Positions 16,812 to 24,473 of a stretch of DNA of 33,371 bases are shown in pieces. The stretch lies in NCBI GenBank assembly GCA_030149475.1, contig JASBRL010000144.1:1-33371 (forward strand). The letters run 5' to 3'. The notes under the pieces are model-generated. The model was not told the origin of the DNA and did not search any database. It worked only from the letters and a program-made list of their open reading frames with translations. A program made the position numbers and the translations under genes. The stretch comes from Marinobacter sp. GTDB lineage: Bacteria; Pseudomonadota; Gammaproteobacteria; Pseudomonadales; Oleiphilaceae. Position 1 is the first letter of the stretch, and every line of letters starts with the position of its first letter.

Positions 16812-17948
16812 TCAGACATCCCGGCGCAGGTCGCCGGGAATCGGGAATTTCGGCATGTCTGGCCTGCTGCCCTGACCCCGGCGGTATTGGCGGAGCTGAA
16901 ACAGGTACGCCAGTACCTGGGCGATGGCCATGTACAGCCCGTCCGGTATTTCTCCGCCTATTTCAGTGTTGTGGTAAACGGCTCGCGTCAGGGGTGGGGT
17001 GCGCAGGATATCGACTTTGTTCTCCCGTGCCACTTCCATGATCTTGAATGCCATCGTATCCGCCCCCTTGGCGACCACTACCGGCGCCGCCATGGTTCTC
17101 TGATCGTATTTCAACGCGACCGCGTAGTGCGTCGGGTTGGTGATAACCACATCGGCTCCGGGAACATCCTGCATCATCCGCCTTTGCGCCATTTCACGCT
17201 GTAACTGACGGATTCGCCCCTTCACTTCGGGCTTGCCTTCCGTGTCCTTATACTCGTCCTTGACCTCCTGCTTGGTCATTCGCAGCTTTTTCTGGTGGTC
17301 GTAAATCTGAAAGGGCACGTCGATCAGCGCAATGATGATGGTGGCACAGGCCAGCAGAAAAAAACTCCAGCCCAGGGTCCACACAACGTGGGCCATTGCC
17401 GGAACGGCCGGCTCTTCGGCAATACTGAGCAGGTCGGTGGTGCGCAGGTTGAGAATGACGAGGGCAATCAACAGCACCAGCGCCACTTTGGCGACCGCCT
17501 TGACCAGTTCAATCAGCGACCGCAGCGAAAACATTCGCTTGAGCCCCTTGAGCGGATCCATGCGCTCGAGTTTCGGCGCAATCGCCTTACCACTGAACAG
17601 CAGACCGCCAATACCGATCGAACCCAGGATGGCCGCCACAAACAACACCAGCATGATCGGTGCCAGACCGCTTGCGGCGGCCCAGGCAGAATCCAGAAGA
17701 TGCAGGCTCATCTGGCGGGTATCGAACAGTTCGGCCCGCTCCAGCACAAAATTGCCCCGCATGATCTCCTCAAGAGCGGCACCGAGACTGCCGCCAAACA
17801 TCAGCAAACCACCAGCGCCCGCCAGTAACACAGCCATGGTGGCCAGTTCTTTGGAGCGCGGGGTCTGCCCCTCCTCCCGGGATTTTTCCAATCGACGGGG
17901 GGTCGCCTCTTCGGTTTTTTCCTGACTGTTGTCGTTTTCTTCAGCCAT
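16812..17948 (-). CDS. flhB: Flagellar export specificity switch FlhB
   Basis: A 378-residue export-gate protein. A charged N-terminal tail (EENDNSQEKTEEATPRRLEK) is followed by four membrane helices (about 30-210) and a cytoplasmic autoprotease domain. The self-cleavage motif NPTH is at residues 271-274 within VVITNPTHYAVALKYD. Cleavage switches export from rod/hook to filament substrates after FliK signals hook length. Its ATG shares one base with the fliR stop (TGATG), so it is translationally coupled. It is the last gene of the fliL-flhB run before the upp-uraA insertion. Confidence 0.97.
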   Translation of the reverse strand: MAEENDNSQEKTEEATPRRLEKSREEGQTPRSKELATMAVLLAGAGGLLMFGGSLGAALEEIMRGNFVLERAELFDTRQMSLHLLDSAWAAASGLAPIMLVLFVAAILGSIGIGGLLFSGKAIAPKLERMDPLKGLKRMFSLRSLIELVKAVAKVALVLLIALVILNLRTTDLLSIAEEPAVPAMAHVVWTLGWSFFLLACATIIIALIDVPFQIYDHQKKLRMTKQEVKDEYKDTEGKPEVKGRIRQLQREMAQRRMMQDVPGADVVITNPTHYAVALKYDQRTMAAPVVVAKGADTMAFKIMEVARENKVDILRTPPLTRAVYHNTEIGGEIPDGLYMAIAQVLAYLFQLRQYRRGQGSRPDMPKFPIPGDLRRDV

Positions 17949-18730
17949 CAGGGCGGGTTCTCCAGTTGTCGCATGAACTGGAAAGTTTCTTCAGAGTATT
18001 GCTGAAAATGCGGCAGGAAGTCGGACTGTAACACCCAGATCGCAAACAGCCCGAATATAAGGCCAATGGGGAAGCCGAGGGCAAATATATTCATCTGCGG
18101 AGCTGCCCGGGTCATAACGCCAAACGAAATGTTGACGATCAGCACCGCCGTCACCGCTGGCAACGCCAACAGCATGGCCGAAACAAACATCCAACTGATT
18201 CGGTGTGCCAGCGCCCACACGCCCGCCTGCCCCAGACCTTCAAGGCCAATCGGCAGTGTCCGGAAGCTTTCAATAAAGACATCGAAGGCAACCAGATGGC
18301 CGTTCATCGCCAGATACATCAGGGTGACTGAAATCGTGTAGATCTGCGACAGGACCGGCACATTGATGCCATTGGCGGGATCAACCATGGAAGCAAAGCC
18401 CAGCCCCATCTGCATGGCAATCATCTGGCCGGTGACCACAAAGAGCTGAAACAGGGCCGTCAGGGCAAACCCCATACCGGCGCCAATCAGAATCTGCTGC
18501 AAGGTGATAATAACCGCATCGGCACTGAACGCATCCACCTGCGGCACGTCATCCAGCATGGGCACCACCAGAATAGTGATCAGCAGTGCCAGGCCCAGCC
18601 GTACCCGCGCAGGCACCAGCCGGGTACCGAACACGGGAATGGCCATCATGAAACTACCGATGCGAAACAATGGCCACAGGTGGGCGCCGACCCACTGGCC
18701 GATCACGTCAGCCCCGATTTCCGTCGGCAT
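17948..18730 (-). CDS. fliR: Flagellar export gate protein FliR
   Basis: A 260-residue protein with about six membrane helices, starting MPTEIGADVIGQWVGAHLWP and containing RIGSFMMAIPVFGTRLVPARVRLGL split across helix 1-2. It forms the central export gate with five FliP and four FliQ copies. It starts 9 bases after the fliQ stop and overlaps the flhB start by one base. Confidence 0.96.
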   Translation of the reverse strand: MPTEIGADVIGQWVGAHLWPLFRIGSFMMAIPVFGTRLVPARVRLGLALLITILVVPMLDDVPQVDAFSADAVIITLQQILIGAGMGFALTALFQLFVVTGQMIAMQMGLGFASMVDPANGINVPVLSQIYTISVTLMYLAMNGHLVAFDVFIESFRTLPIGLEGLGQAGVWALAHRISWMFVSAMLLALPAVTAVLIVNISFGVMTRAAPQMNIFALGFPIGLIFGLFAIWVLQSDFLPHFQQYSEETFQFMRQLENPP

Positions 18731-18739
18731 ACCCGGCCC

Positions 18740-19009
18740 TCAGCCGATCAGGTAAGGAATGCTGGAGATCAGCCGGGTGGCATGATCCATGAGCTGAGTC
18801 AGCATCCAGGGGCCGGCATAGATAATCACCAGCAGGGTCACCATCAGCCGGGGCAGGAAGCTCAGCGTTTGTTCGTTGATCTGGGTAGCCGCCTGGAAGG
18901 TACTGACGACCAGACCCACCACCAGCCCGGGACCGATGATGACACCGGAGAGCAGCACGATCATCCACAGTGCTTCACGCATAATATCGACAACGGTTCC
19001 GGGCGTCAT
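18740..19009 (-). CDS. fliQ: Flagellar export gate protein FliQ
   Basis: An 89-residue protein with two hydrophobic hairpin helices (about 15-40 and 55-77) and the family motif FQAATQINEQTLSFLPRL. Length and sequence are standard. AAGGAGGGGC lies immediately before the ATG. It follows fliP after a 49-bp spacer with a strong hairpin. Confidence 0.96.
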   Translation of the reverse strand: MTPGTVVDIMREALWMIVLLSGVIIGPGLVVGLVVSTFQAATQINEQTLSFLPRLMVTLLVIIYAGPWMLTQLMDHATRLISSIPYLIG

Positions 19010-19028
19010 GGGAGCCCCTCCTTAATTG

Positions 19029-19053
19029 CCACCGCGGAGATTTTCCGCGGCGG
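19029..19053 (-). other. Hairpin between fliP and fliQ
   Basis: 19029-19038 and 19044-19053 form a 10-bp GC-rich stem (one G-U) with a 5-base loop on the minus-strand RNA. It falls after the fliP stop and just upstream of the fliQ ribosome site. No T-run follows. It could slow decay or tune the relative yield of FliP and FliQ. Confidence 0.5.
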
Positions 19054-19058
19054 AGAGT

Positions 19059-19829
19059 TCATAGGCCATAACTGGCGGCGAGCGTCCCCATCACCAGAGC
19101 CCAGCCGTCGACCAGCACAAACAACATGATCTTGAATGGCAGAGAAATGATGATCGGCGACAACATCATCATCCCCATCGCCATCAATACACTGGCCACT
19201 ACCATGTCGATGATCAGAAACGGAATGAACAGGATAAAACCGATCTGGAAGGCAGTCTTGAGTTCGCTGGTCACGAACGCCGGCATCAGCACCCAGAACG
19301 AAACGTCGTCCGGGGAGTTGTACTTGACGTCCGAAATTCGCATAAACAGGGCCAGATCGTCTTCCCGGGTCTGCGCCATCATGAACTTGCGAAACGGCTG
19401 ACTGGCCAGTTCGACCGCTTCAACCGAGGTGACCTTTTCCTGCAGGTAGGGTTGCAGGGCCACCCGGTTCACTTCCTCGAACACCGGTTTCATAATGAAG
19501 ATGGTCAGAAACAGGGTCAGCCCCAGCAGAACCTGGTTGGACGGCGTCGATTGCAGCCCGAGGGCCTGCCGCAGTATCGCAAACACGACCATGATGCGGG
19601 TGAACGACGTCATCATCATCAGCATGGCCGGCAGGAACGTCAGTGCGGTCATCAGCACCAGGATCTGCAGCGTGACCGAATACTCCTGGGCTCCGCCGTT
19701 CTCGCCCGGCGTGATGCTGAATGCGGGGATGGCCGGGATACCGCCATTGGCGGCCAACACCGTCGGCGTCACTATCAATAACCCCAGGCCGGCAGCGGCT
19801 GCGAAACGGCAGCAGGCCAGACGCCTCAT
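19059..19829 (-). CDS. fliP: Flagellar export gate protein FliP
   Basis: A 256-residue protein with a cleavable signal peptide (about 1-26, ending TVLAANG), then four membrane helices. Family motifs are [32 protein letters not shown] and [13 protein letters not shown] [17 protein letters not shown]. It forms the pentameric core of the export gate. Its ATG overlaps the fliO stop by 4 bases. Confidence 0.97.
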   Translation of the reverse strand: MRRLACCRFAAAAGLGLLIVTPTVLAANGGIPAIPAFSITPGENGGAQEYSVTLQILVLMTALTFLPAMLMMMTSFTRIMVVFAILRQALGLQSTPSNQVLLGLTLFLTIFIMKPVFEEVNRVALQPYLQEKVTSVEAVELASQPFRKFMMAQTREDDLALFMRISDVKYNSPDDVSFWVLMPAFVTSELKTAFQIGFILFIPFLIIDMVVASVLMAMGMMMLSPIIISLPFKIMLFVLVDGWALVMGTLAASYGL

Positions 19830-20308
19830 GAAGCCCCTCCGCCCGGCCGGTCGGGGTTTGATCCTGCCCCGGTCATCCAGGAACGGCCTATCATGCTCTG
19901 CAGGCGCCGGGCAAAATCAGAACTGCCTCCGTCTCCGGGAGTAACCACCGGCTCATCAAAGACATGCAGGGTACGGATCGCCGACGGGGTGATACCCACC
20001 AGAATCTGGGTGCCGCCCACGTCAATCAGCGCAATGCGCTCGCGGGCGCCCAGCGCCATCGCCGCAACCACTTTCATCGCCTGGTTATTCACCCCGGTCA
20101 GACCGTTCATCCGCCGTACCACCCACGCACAGCCGAAAATGATAGCCAGCACGGCAATCAGCCCCACCCCTACCGTAATCAGTGACGTCAGCGAGGTCGG
20201 CGCGGGGCTGACGCCGGGCTCGGCAGTTGCTGCAAGTGCGGGCTGGCCCAGGACCAGCCCGCAAACCAGACAGAACAGAACGGACGGAGTCGTGTACCGG
20301 GCCGTCAT
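19826..20308 (-). CDS. fliO: Flagellar biosynthesis protein FliO
   Basis: A 160-residue small membrane protein. A signal-peptide-like N-terminus (about 1-27) is followed by a second hydrophobic segment (about 42-63, [20 protein letters not shown]) and a cytoplasmic tail with the conserved [26 protein letters not shown] region. FliO helps assemble the FliP ring. It starts 2 bases after the fliN stop. Confidence 0.92.
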   Translation of the reverse strand: MTARYTTPSVLFCLVCGLVLGQPALAATAEPGVSPAPTSLTSLITVGVGLIAVLAIIFGCAWVVRRMNGLTGVNNQAMKVVAAMALGARERIALIDVGGTQILVGITPSAIRTLHVFDEPVVTPGDGGSSDFARRLQSMIGRSWMTGAGSNPDRPGGGAS

Positions 20309-20310
20309 GA

Positions 20311-20823
20311 TTACTTCGCCAGCCGCTTGATACGCTCACCCGGGCTGATTACGTCGGTGAGCCGGATCCCGAATTTGTCGTTGACCATCACCACCTCGCC
20401 ATGGGCGATCAGCGTTCCGTTCACCAGCACGTCGAGTGGTTCGCCGGCCAGGCGGTCGAGTTCAATCACTGAGCCCTGATTCAGTTGCAGCAGGTTGCGG
20501 ATCGGTATCTGGGTATTGCCGACCTCCATGGAAATAGTCACGGGGATATCCAGAATAACGTCAAGATCCGGGGCCTTATCCCCGGCAGTACGGGGCGCAC
20601 TTCCTTCGCCAAACTCTTCCATCGGCGCCGCTTTCACATCATTATTGACACCAGACGTCTCGCCCGCCTCTTCCATGGCAGCCGCCCAGGCATCTTCGGT
20701 TGTTTCCGCGCCACCCTCTTCACCAGATTCGTCACCGGACTCCTCCATGGCCGCTTCCCATTCGGCAGCGAGTTTTTCGTCCTCGCTCATCTCCTGATCG
20801 TCTTTTTTGCTGTCGTCAGCCAT
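20311..20823 (-). CDS. fliN: Flagellar motor switch protein FliN
   Basis: A 170-residue C-ring protein. The N-terminal half (1-85) is very acidic and carries two copies of a W-x-AAMEExG motif (residues 21-30 and 45-54). The C-terminal SpoA domain (about 88-168) has VTISMEVGNTQIPIRNLLQL and the closing VNDKFGIRLTDVISPGERI. FliN forms the lower C-ring with FliM and helps dock FliH and the export ATPase. Its ATG overlaps the fliM stop by 8 bases. Confidence 0.96.
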   Translation of the reverse strand: MADDSKKDDQEMSEDEKLAAEWEAAMEESGDESGEEGGAETTEDAWAAAMEEAGETSGVNNDVKAAPMEEFGEGSAPRTAGDKAPDLDVILDIPVTISMEVGNTQIPIRNLLQLNQGSVIELDRLAGEPLDVLVNGTLIAHGEVVMVNDKFGIRLTDVISPGERIKRLAK

Positions 20824-21814
20824 TGTGTCCTACCTTCAGTTGTTTTTTCACCGCAGGCCGAGGGGGCCGGCCCTGAATTTTCAGTGCAAGCCTGCCATCA
20901 CGGGTACCCAGGGTAGCCCTGTAGACCGGGATGCCATTGGCCTCCACTGTCAGCACCTCGGGTATATCCACAGGGATAATATCGCCGGGTTTGAACCGGG
21001 CGACTTCCCGCAAGGAAACCCGTCGCCGGCACAAGGTAGTATTAATCGGGACATTGACCGCCTGAATGTCTTCCTGCATGGCGTTGACCCAGCGCTCGTC
21101 CACATCATCAATATCGCTCTGCACGCCGGCGTCCAATACGTCCCGGATCGGCTCGATCATGGAATAGGGTAACGCCATGTGCAGTTCTCCACCGCCACCG
21201 TCCAGTTCGATGTGGAAGGTGCTGATCACCACCACCTCGCTGGGACTGACGATGTTCGCCATCGCCGGATTCACTTCCGAACTCAGGTACTCAAAATCCA
21301 CTTTCAGTACGGCGTGCCAGGCCTCTTTCATGTCGTGAAAGACCTGGTCCAGAACCATTTGCACGATACGGGTTTCCGTGGGCGTAAACTCCCGGCCTTC
21401 AATTTTTGCGTGCCGGCCCTCTCCCCCGAAAAAATTATCCACCAACTTGAACACCAGTTTGGCGTCCATGATAAACAGTCCGGTGCCGCGCAAGGGCCGG
21501 ACCTTGACAAGACTCAGGCTGGTCGGCACGTAGAGGGTGTGGATATATTCCCCGAACTTCATGATCTGTACGCCGCCGGTGGAAACGTCAGCATTACGGC
21601 GCATGAGGTTGAAAAGGCTGATGCGGGTGTAGCGGGCAAATCGCTCGTTGATCATTTCCAGAGTCGGCATCCGGCCGCGGACAATTCGGTCCTGACTGGC
21701 CAGATCGTAGTCTTTTACGCCACCCTCATCACCTTCATCATAGGTGTCGATGTCACCATCATCCACCCCGTGGAGAAGTGCATCGATTTCATCCTGTGAC
21801 AGTAAATCCTGCAT
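20816..21814 (-). CDS. fliM: Flagellar motor switch protein FliM
   Basis: A 332-residue C-ring protein from the ATG at 21812-21814. Residues 1-16 (MQDLLSQDEIDALLHG) are the CheY-P-binding peptide. The middle CheC-like domain contains the FliG-contact region around GTGLFIMDAKLVFKLVDNFFG. The C-terminal SpoA domain (about 250-320) pairs with FliN. The frame runs open to 21850, but AGGA lies 6 bases before the chosen ATG and this N-terminus is canonical. Confidence 0.97.
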   Translation of the reverse strand: MQDLLSQDEIDALLHGVDDGDIDTYDEGDEGGVKDYDLASQDRIVRGRMPTLEMINERFARYTRISLFNLMRRNADVSTGGVQIMKFGEYIHTLYVPTSLSLVKVRPLRGTGLFIMDAKLVFKLVDNFFGGEGRHAKIEGREFTPTETRIVQMVLDQVFHDMKEAWHAVLKVDFEYLSSEVNPAMANIVSPSEVVVISTFHIELDGGGGELHMALPYSMIEPIRDVLDAGVQSDIDDVDERWVNAMQEDIQAVNVPINTTLCRRRVSLREVARFKPGDIIPVDIPEVLTVEANGIPVYRATLGTRDGRLALKIQGRPPRPAVKKQLKVGHNG

Positions 21815-21884
21815 ACCGTGTCCTGCCCATTTGCGTCGGCCCGCCATCAACGGGCGCCGTCATTCCGTCGCTATTGACCGGTGC

Positions 21885-22385
21885 CTATTGCAGCACGAAA
21901 TTTCTGAAAAGCACGTGCATTACCGGCGGAGCCCCCTCACCTTCCAGGGTCCTGTTGACTGTGGTCAGCATACTGTCAATCAGTGCGTCCCGACCTGTTA
22001 CGGTCTGAAGTCCCTCGAAGGATTGACCGCTCAACACACCCAGCAGACGGCTGCGTATCAACGGCAAATGCGTTTTGGCAGCCGCCAGCGGCGCTTCCGA
22101 GTCGGCTTCCAGCGCTATGAAAACCTGCACATAACGCTGGCGACCATCGGCTTGCAGTGTCGCCAACAGGGGCTTGTCTATCACAAAGTACTGGCTGGGC
22201 TGAAAGGCGGGCTCAGCATTTGCCTGGTCAGCCGCGCCTGCCTCCGGGTTCTGGCTGCCGCCAAGAAACCACAAGGTTCCTGCGACGGCCAGTCCGACAG
22301 CGAGCATAGCCACCACCGTTATCACCAGAATCCGTTTCAGTTTGCTTTTTTTCGGGGCCGAAGCCGCGTCTTCAGTCTCTGCCAT
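21885..22385 (-). CDS. fliL: Flagellar basal body-associated protein FliL
   Basis: A 166-residue inner-membrane protein. A basic cytoplasmic tail precedes one membrane helix (about 18-42), followed by a periplasmic domain with the family features YFVIDKPLLATLQ and RYVQVFIALEAD, ending FRNFVLQ. FliL supports stator function around the motor. An in-frame TAG lies just upstream of the ATG, so this start is fixed despite a weak ribosome site. A 298-bp non-coding gap separates it from fliK. Confidence 0.94.
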   Translation of the reverse strand: MAETEDAASAPKKSKLKRILVITVVAMLAVGLAVAGTLWFLGGSQNPEAGAADQANAEPAFQPSQYFVIDKPLLATLQADGRQRYVQVFIALEADSEAPLAAAKTHLPLIRSRLLGVLSGQSFEGLQTVTGRDALIDSMLTTVNRTLEGEGAPPVMHVLFRNFVLQ

Positions 22386-22480
22386 GGGTCGCTATCTGTC
22401 AGTAATTCGTCGGTTGTCAGTGCAGCCAACGGAGTCTATGCAAAGGCCGGGCCATATCTCCCGGAACGATGATTCAAAAC

Positions 22481-22497
22481 AGCAGTTTAGCGTCCGC
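22481..22497 (-). promoter_or_regulatory. Weak candidate sigma-54 promoter of fliL
   Basis: In the 22386-22683 gap, the minus strand has GG (22495-22494) and GC (22483-22482) with 10 bases between, and CTGCT at the -12. The -24 box (CGGACGC) is a poor match. The rest of the gap shows only short stems, for example a 6-bp CGGTCA/TGACCG hairpin just after the fliK stop. Confidence 0.3.
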
Positions 22498-22683
22498 ATG
22501 CGGCTCGGGCAAAGAAGTTTGAAAAAGGTCGTCAGGGTGGCACGGGCGGTGGGGAAGCGCCCGCGTGACTCATACAGCCAGCAGGCGCTGGCGCAACGGC
22601 ATGCACCCGTGGTGGCGGGCGATCCAACAGGCCTCCGGCTTGCCGCAGCGGTCAGAGTGACCGGAATGACTGCTCAGAGCCTG

Positions 22684-23961
22684 TCAGGCGTACAGGTCCA
22701 CTTCCCCTCGCCAACTGAGGTCCAGAACCCCAGCGGTCATATCCGCGCCGTCACTGACATCCGCCCCGCTGGCATGAAACCCACCTTCACCCGGCAGACC
22801 ACCGCCGCCCGTCGAGCCGTCACCCTGTCCCCGGGAAGACTGGCCTGACGAGTCGCTGACATTGAATTGAGCCAGTGACAAGCCGTTGTCACTGAGGAGA
22901 TCGCGCAGGCGCTGACCGTTAACTTCCAGTTGATCGCGGACCACCGGACTGGCCGAATGCACGGTCACACTGGCCTGGTCGTTGCGTACATGGACTTTCA
23001 CTTCCATGGGACCGAGATCCGGCGGTGTCAGGTGGATCTCCGCTGATTGCATATTTCGTGTGGTCAGCCAGGCCAGTTTCCCCACCAGTTGATCACCCCA
23101 CTGGGCGTGCCCGACCGGCAAGTCAATGCTGGTAGCATAGCTTCGCAGCGCGAGGCCACCCTCGGCCGGCTTCGTCTGGGCGGCGCTATTCTGGGTAAGA
23201 GAGTCCAGTGTGCCCTGTAAGCGATTTACGGAAACCTGGGCAAGGTCGGTCAGTTTGTCACCGTCAGCCGCTACCTGAGCAACCAGTCCATCAATCAGCG
23301 TGGCTTTGGCTGGCGACAGTTTGCCAGTGCCGGACGCCATGGAATCGGTCTTGCCGGGCACCAGCGAGCCAAGCAAAGCGGCGACACCACCTTTGTCACC
23401 CACCGGCGCACCAGTGCCCAGAGCCGCCGCAGGCGCCGCTGTGGTCAACTGGCCAGGGCTGGTTTTCGACGCAGCGGCACTGGCTGTCGCGTTGACGGCT
23501 GCCCCGCCCTCAGTCTTTTGGGCAATCAGTGCCTGCAGATCGGCAAAGGTGAACCCGGCCACAGTGTCTTTCTGGTCTTCGGTATTCCTGCCCTGGGCAC
23601 CAGAGTCAACGCTCTGTTCCGCGGTGGCGTCTGCCTCACCGGCCGCGGCCTCTGGTTTGTGGGCGTCGGGTTCATGGGTCCGACTGTCTGCCCCGGGCTC
23701 GTTACGCGCAGCGGACTCCGTGTTATCGGCCCTGGCCCTACCATCCTGCAGGCGGCCTGCCCGGTCAGTGCCGGCCTTCGCCCTGGCCTCGGATTTAGCC
23801 TGGTGGTCTGCCCGCCGGTCACGCTCAAGCTGTTCCTGTTGCCGCCGTGATACAGCATCGAATTCGCTGTCACCGGTCTTGGCCGCAACGAGTCGCGCTG
23901 AATTACTTTTAGCTCCGGCACCATCGGGGCCGGGAAGATTGGGTAACACGGATGCTGGCAT
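22684..23961 (-). CDS. fliK: Flagellar hook-length control protein FliK
   Basis: A 425-residue protein. The N-terminal two thirds is low-complexity, rich in Ala, Gly, Asp, Glu and Lys, as expected for the molecular ruler. The conserved C-terminal Flg_hook domain (about 285-395) contains LTPPDLGPMEVKVHVRNDQ, VVRDQLEVNGQRLRDLL and LAQFNVSD. It sets hook length and triggers the FlhB switch. AAGAGG lies 5 bases before the ATG. A sigma-54 promoter lies about 50-65 bases upstream, so fliK can be transcribed apart from the preceding signalling genes. Confidence 0.94.
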   Translation of the reverse strand: MPASVLPNLPGPDGAGAKSNSARLVAAKTGDSEFDAVSRRQQEQLERDRRADHQAKSEARAKAGTDRAGRLQDGRARADNTESAARNEPGADSRTHEPDAHKPEAAAGEADATAEQSVDSGAQGRNTEDQKDTVAGFTFADLQALIAQKTEGGAAVNATASAAASKTSPGQLTTAAPAAALGTGAPVGDKGGVAALLGSLVPGKTDSMASGTGKLSPAKATLIDGLVAQVAADGDKLTDLAQVSVNRLQGTLDSLTQNSAAQTKPAEGGLALRSYATSIDLPVGHAQWGDQLVGKLAWLTTRNMQSAEIHLTPPDLGPMEVKVHVRNDQASVTVHSASPVVRDQLEVNGQRLRDLLSDNGLSLAQFNVSDSSGQSSRGQGDGSTGGGGLPGEGGFHASGADVSDGADMTAGVLDLSWRGEVDLYA

Positions 23962-24010
23962 GGCAACCTCTTGCCGCTTTTGGGCTCAAGTGTATCGGTC
24001 ACCTGAACAA

Positions 24011-24027
24011 AGCAAAACAGATGCCAC
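24011..24027 (-). promoter_or_regulatory. Sigma-54 promoter of fliK
   Basis: The minus strand reads TGGCATCTGTTTTGCT: GG (24025-24024) and GC (24013-24012) with exactly 10 bases between. This is a very close match to the sigma-54 consensus. The start is expected near 24001, 40 bases before the fliK ATG. Confidence 0.85.
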
Positions 24028-24099
24028 TATGGCAGGAAACTGACCCGGGCCCGGCTGCACGCCCTGCCAGGCTGGTGTGTCTCTGGATACGCGGATGCC

Positions 24100-24447
24100 T
24101 CAGGTATGAAGGTTGCGCTCCAGCAGGTCACGGATGATTGCAAATTCCAATTCGATAGCGTCCATCAGTTCTGCGGCGCTGCTCAACGAGCCATCCCGGC
24201 CGGCGACCTCTGCCTCCAGGCAGAGGCTACCAAGGCGGGGCGCTCCTATGTTGACGCAGCTGCCCTTGAAACTGTGCGCCGATCTGGTAAAGGCGTCAGA
24301 GTCAGCGGCATCAATGGCGCGCCGAAGTGCACCGATCCGGTCCGACGAATCCACCAGGTAGGTTCTGATCAATACCTCAAATTCATCTTCCATCACTTCC
24401 TGGAGCTCAGCCAGAGCTTCCTGATCAAGGTGTGGTTTCTCGTGCAT
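24100..24447 (-). CDS. hptB: Histidine phosphotransfer protein (HptB-like)
   Basis: A 115-residue Hpt domain. The phospho-accepting His58 is in AHSFKGSCVNIGA. Length and pattern match single-domain Hpt proteins such as HptB of P. aeruginosa, which takes phosphate from hybrid sensor kinases and passes it to the HsbR response regulator, encoded here just upstream. I chose the ATG at 24445-24447; AGGGGGG lies 6 bases before it, and a TTG two codons earlier is less likely. Symbol given by gene order and domain match. Confidence 0.88.
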   Translation of the reverse strand: MHEKPHLDQEALAELQEVMEDEFEVLIRTYLVDSSDRIGALRRAIDAADSDAFTRSAHSFKGSCVNIGAPRLGSLCLEAEVAGRDGSLSSAAELMDAIELEFAIIRDLLERNLHT

Positions 24448-24473
24448 AACCAACCCCCCTGTCTGGGCCCGTT

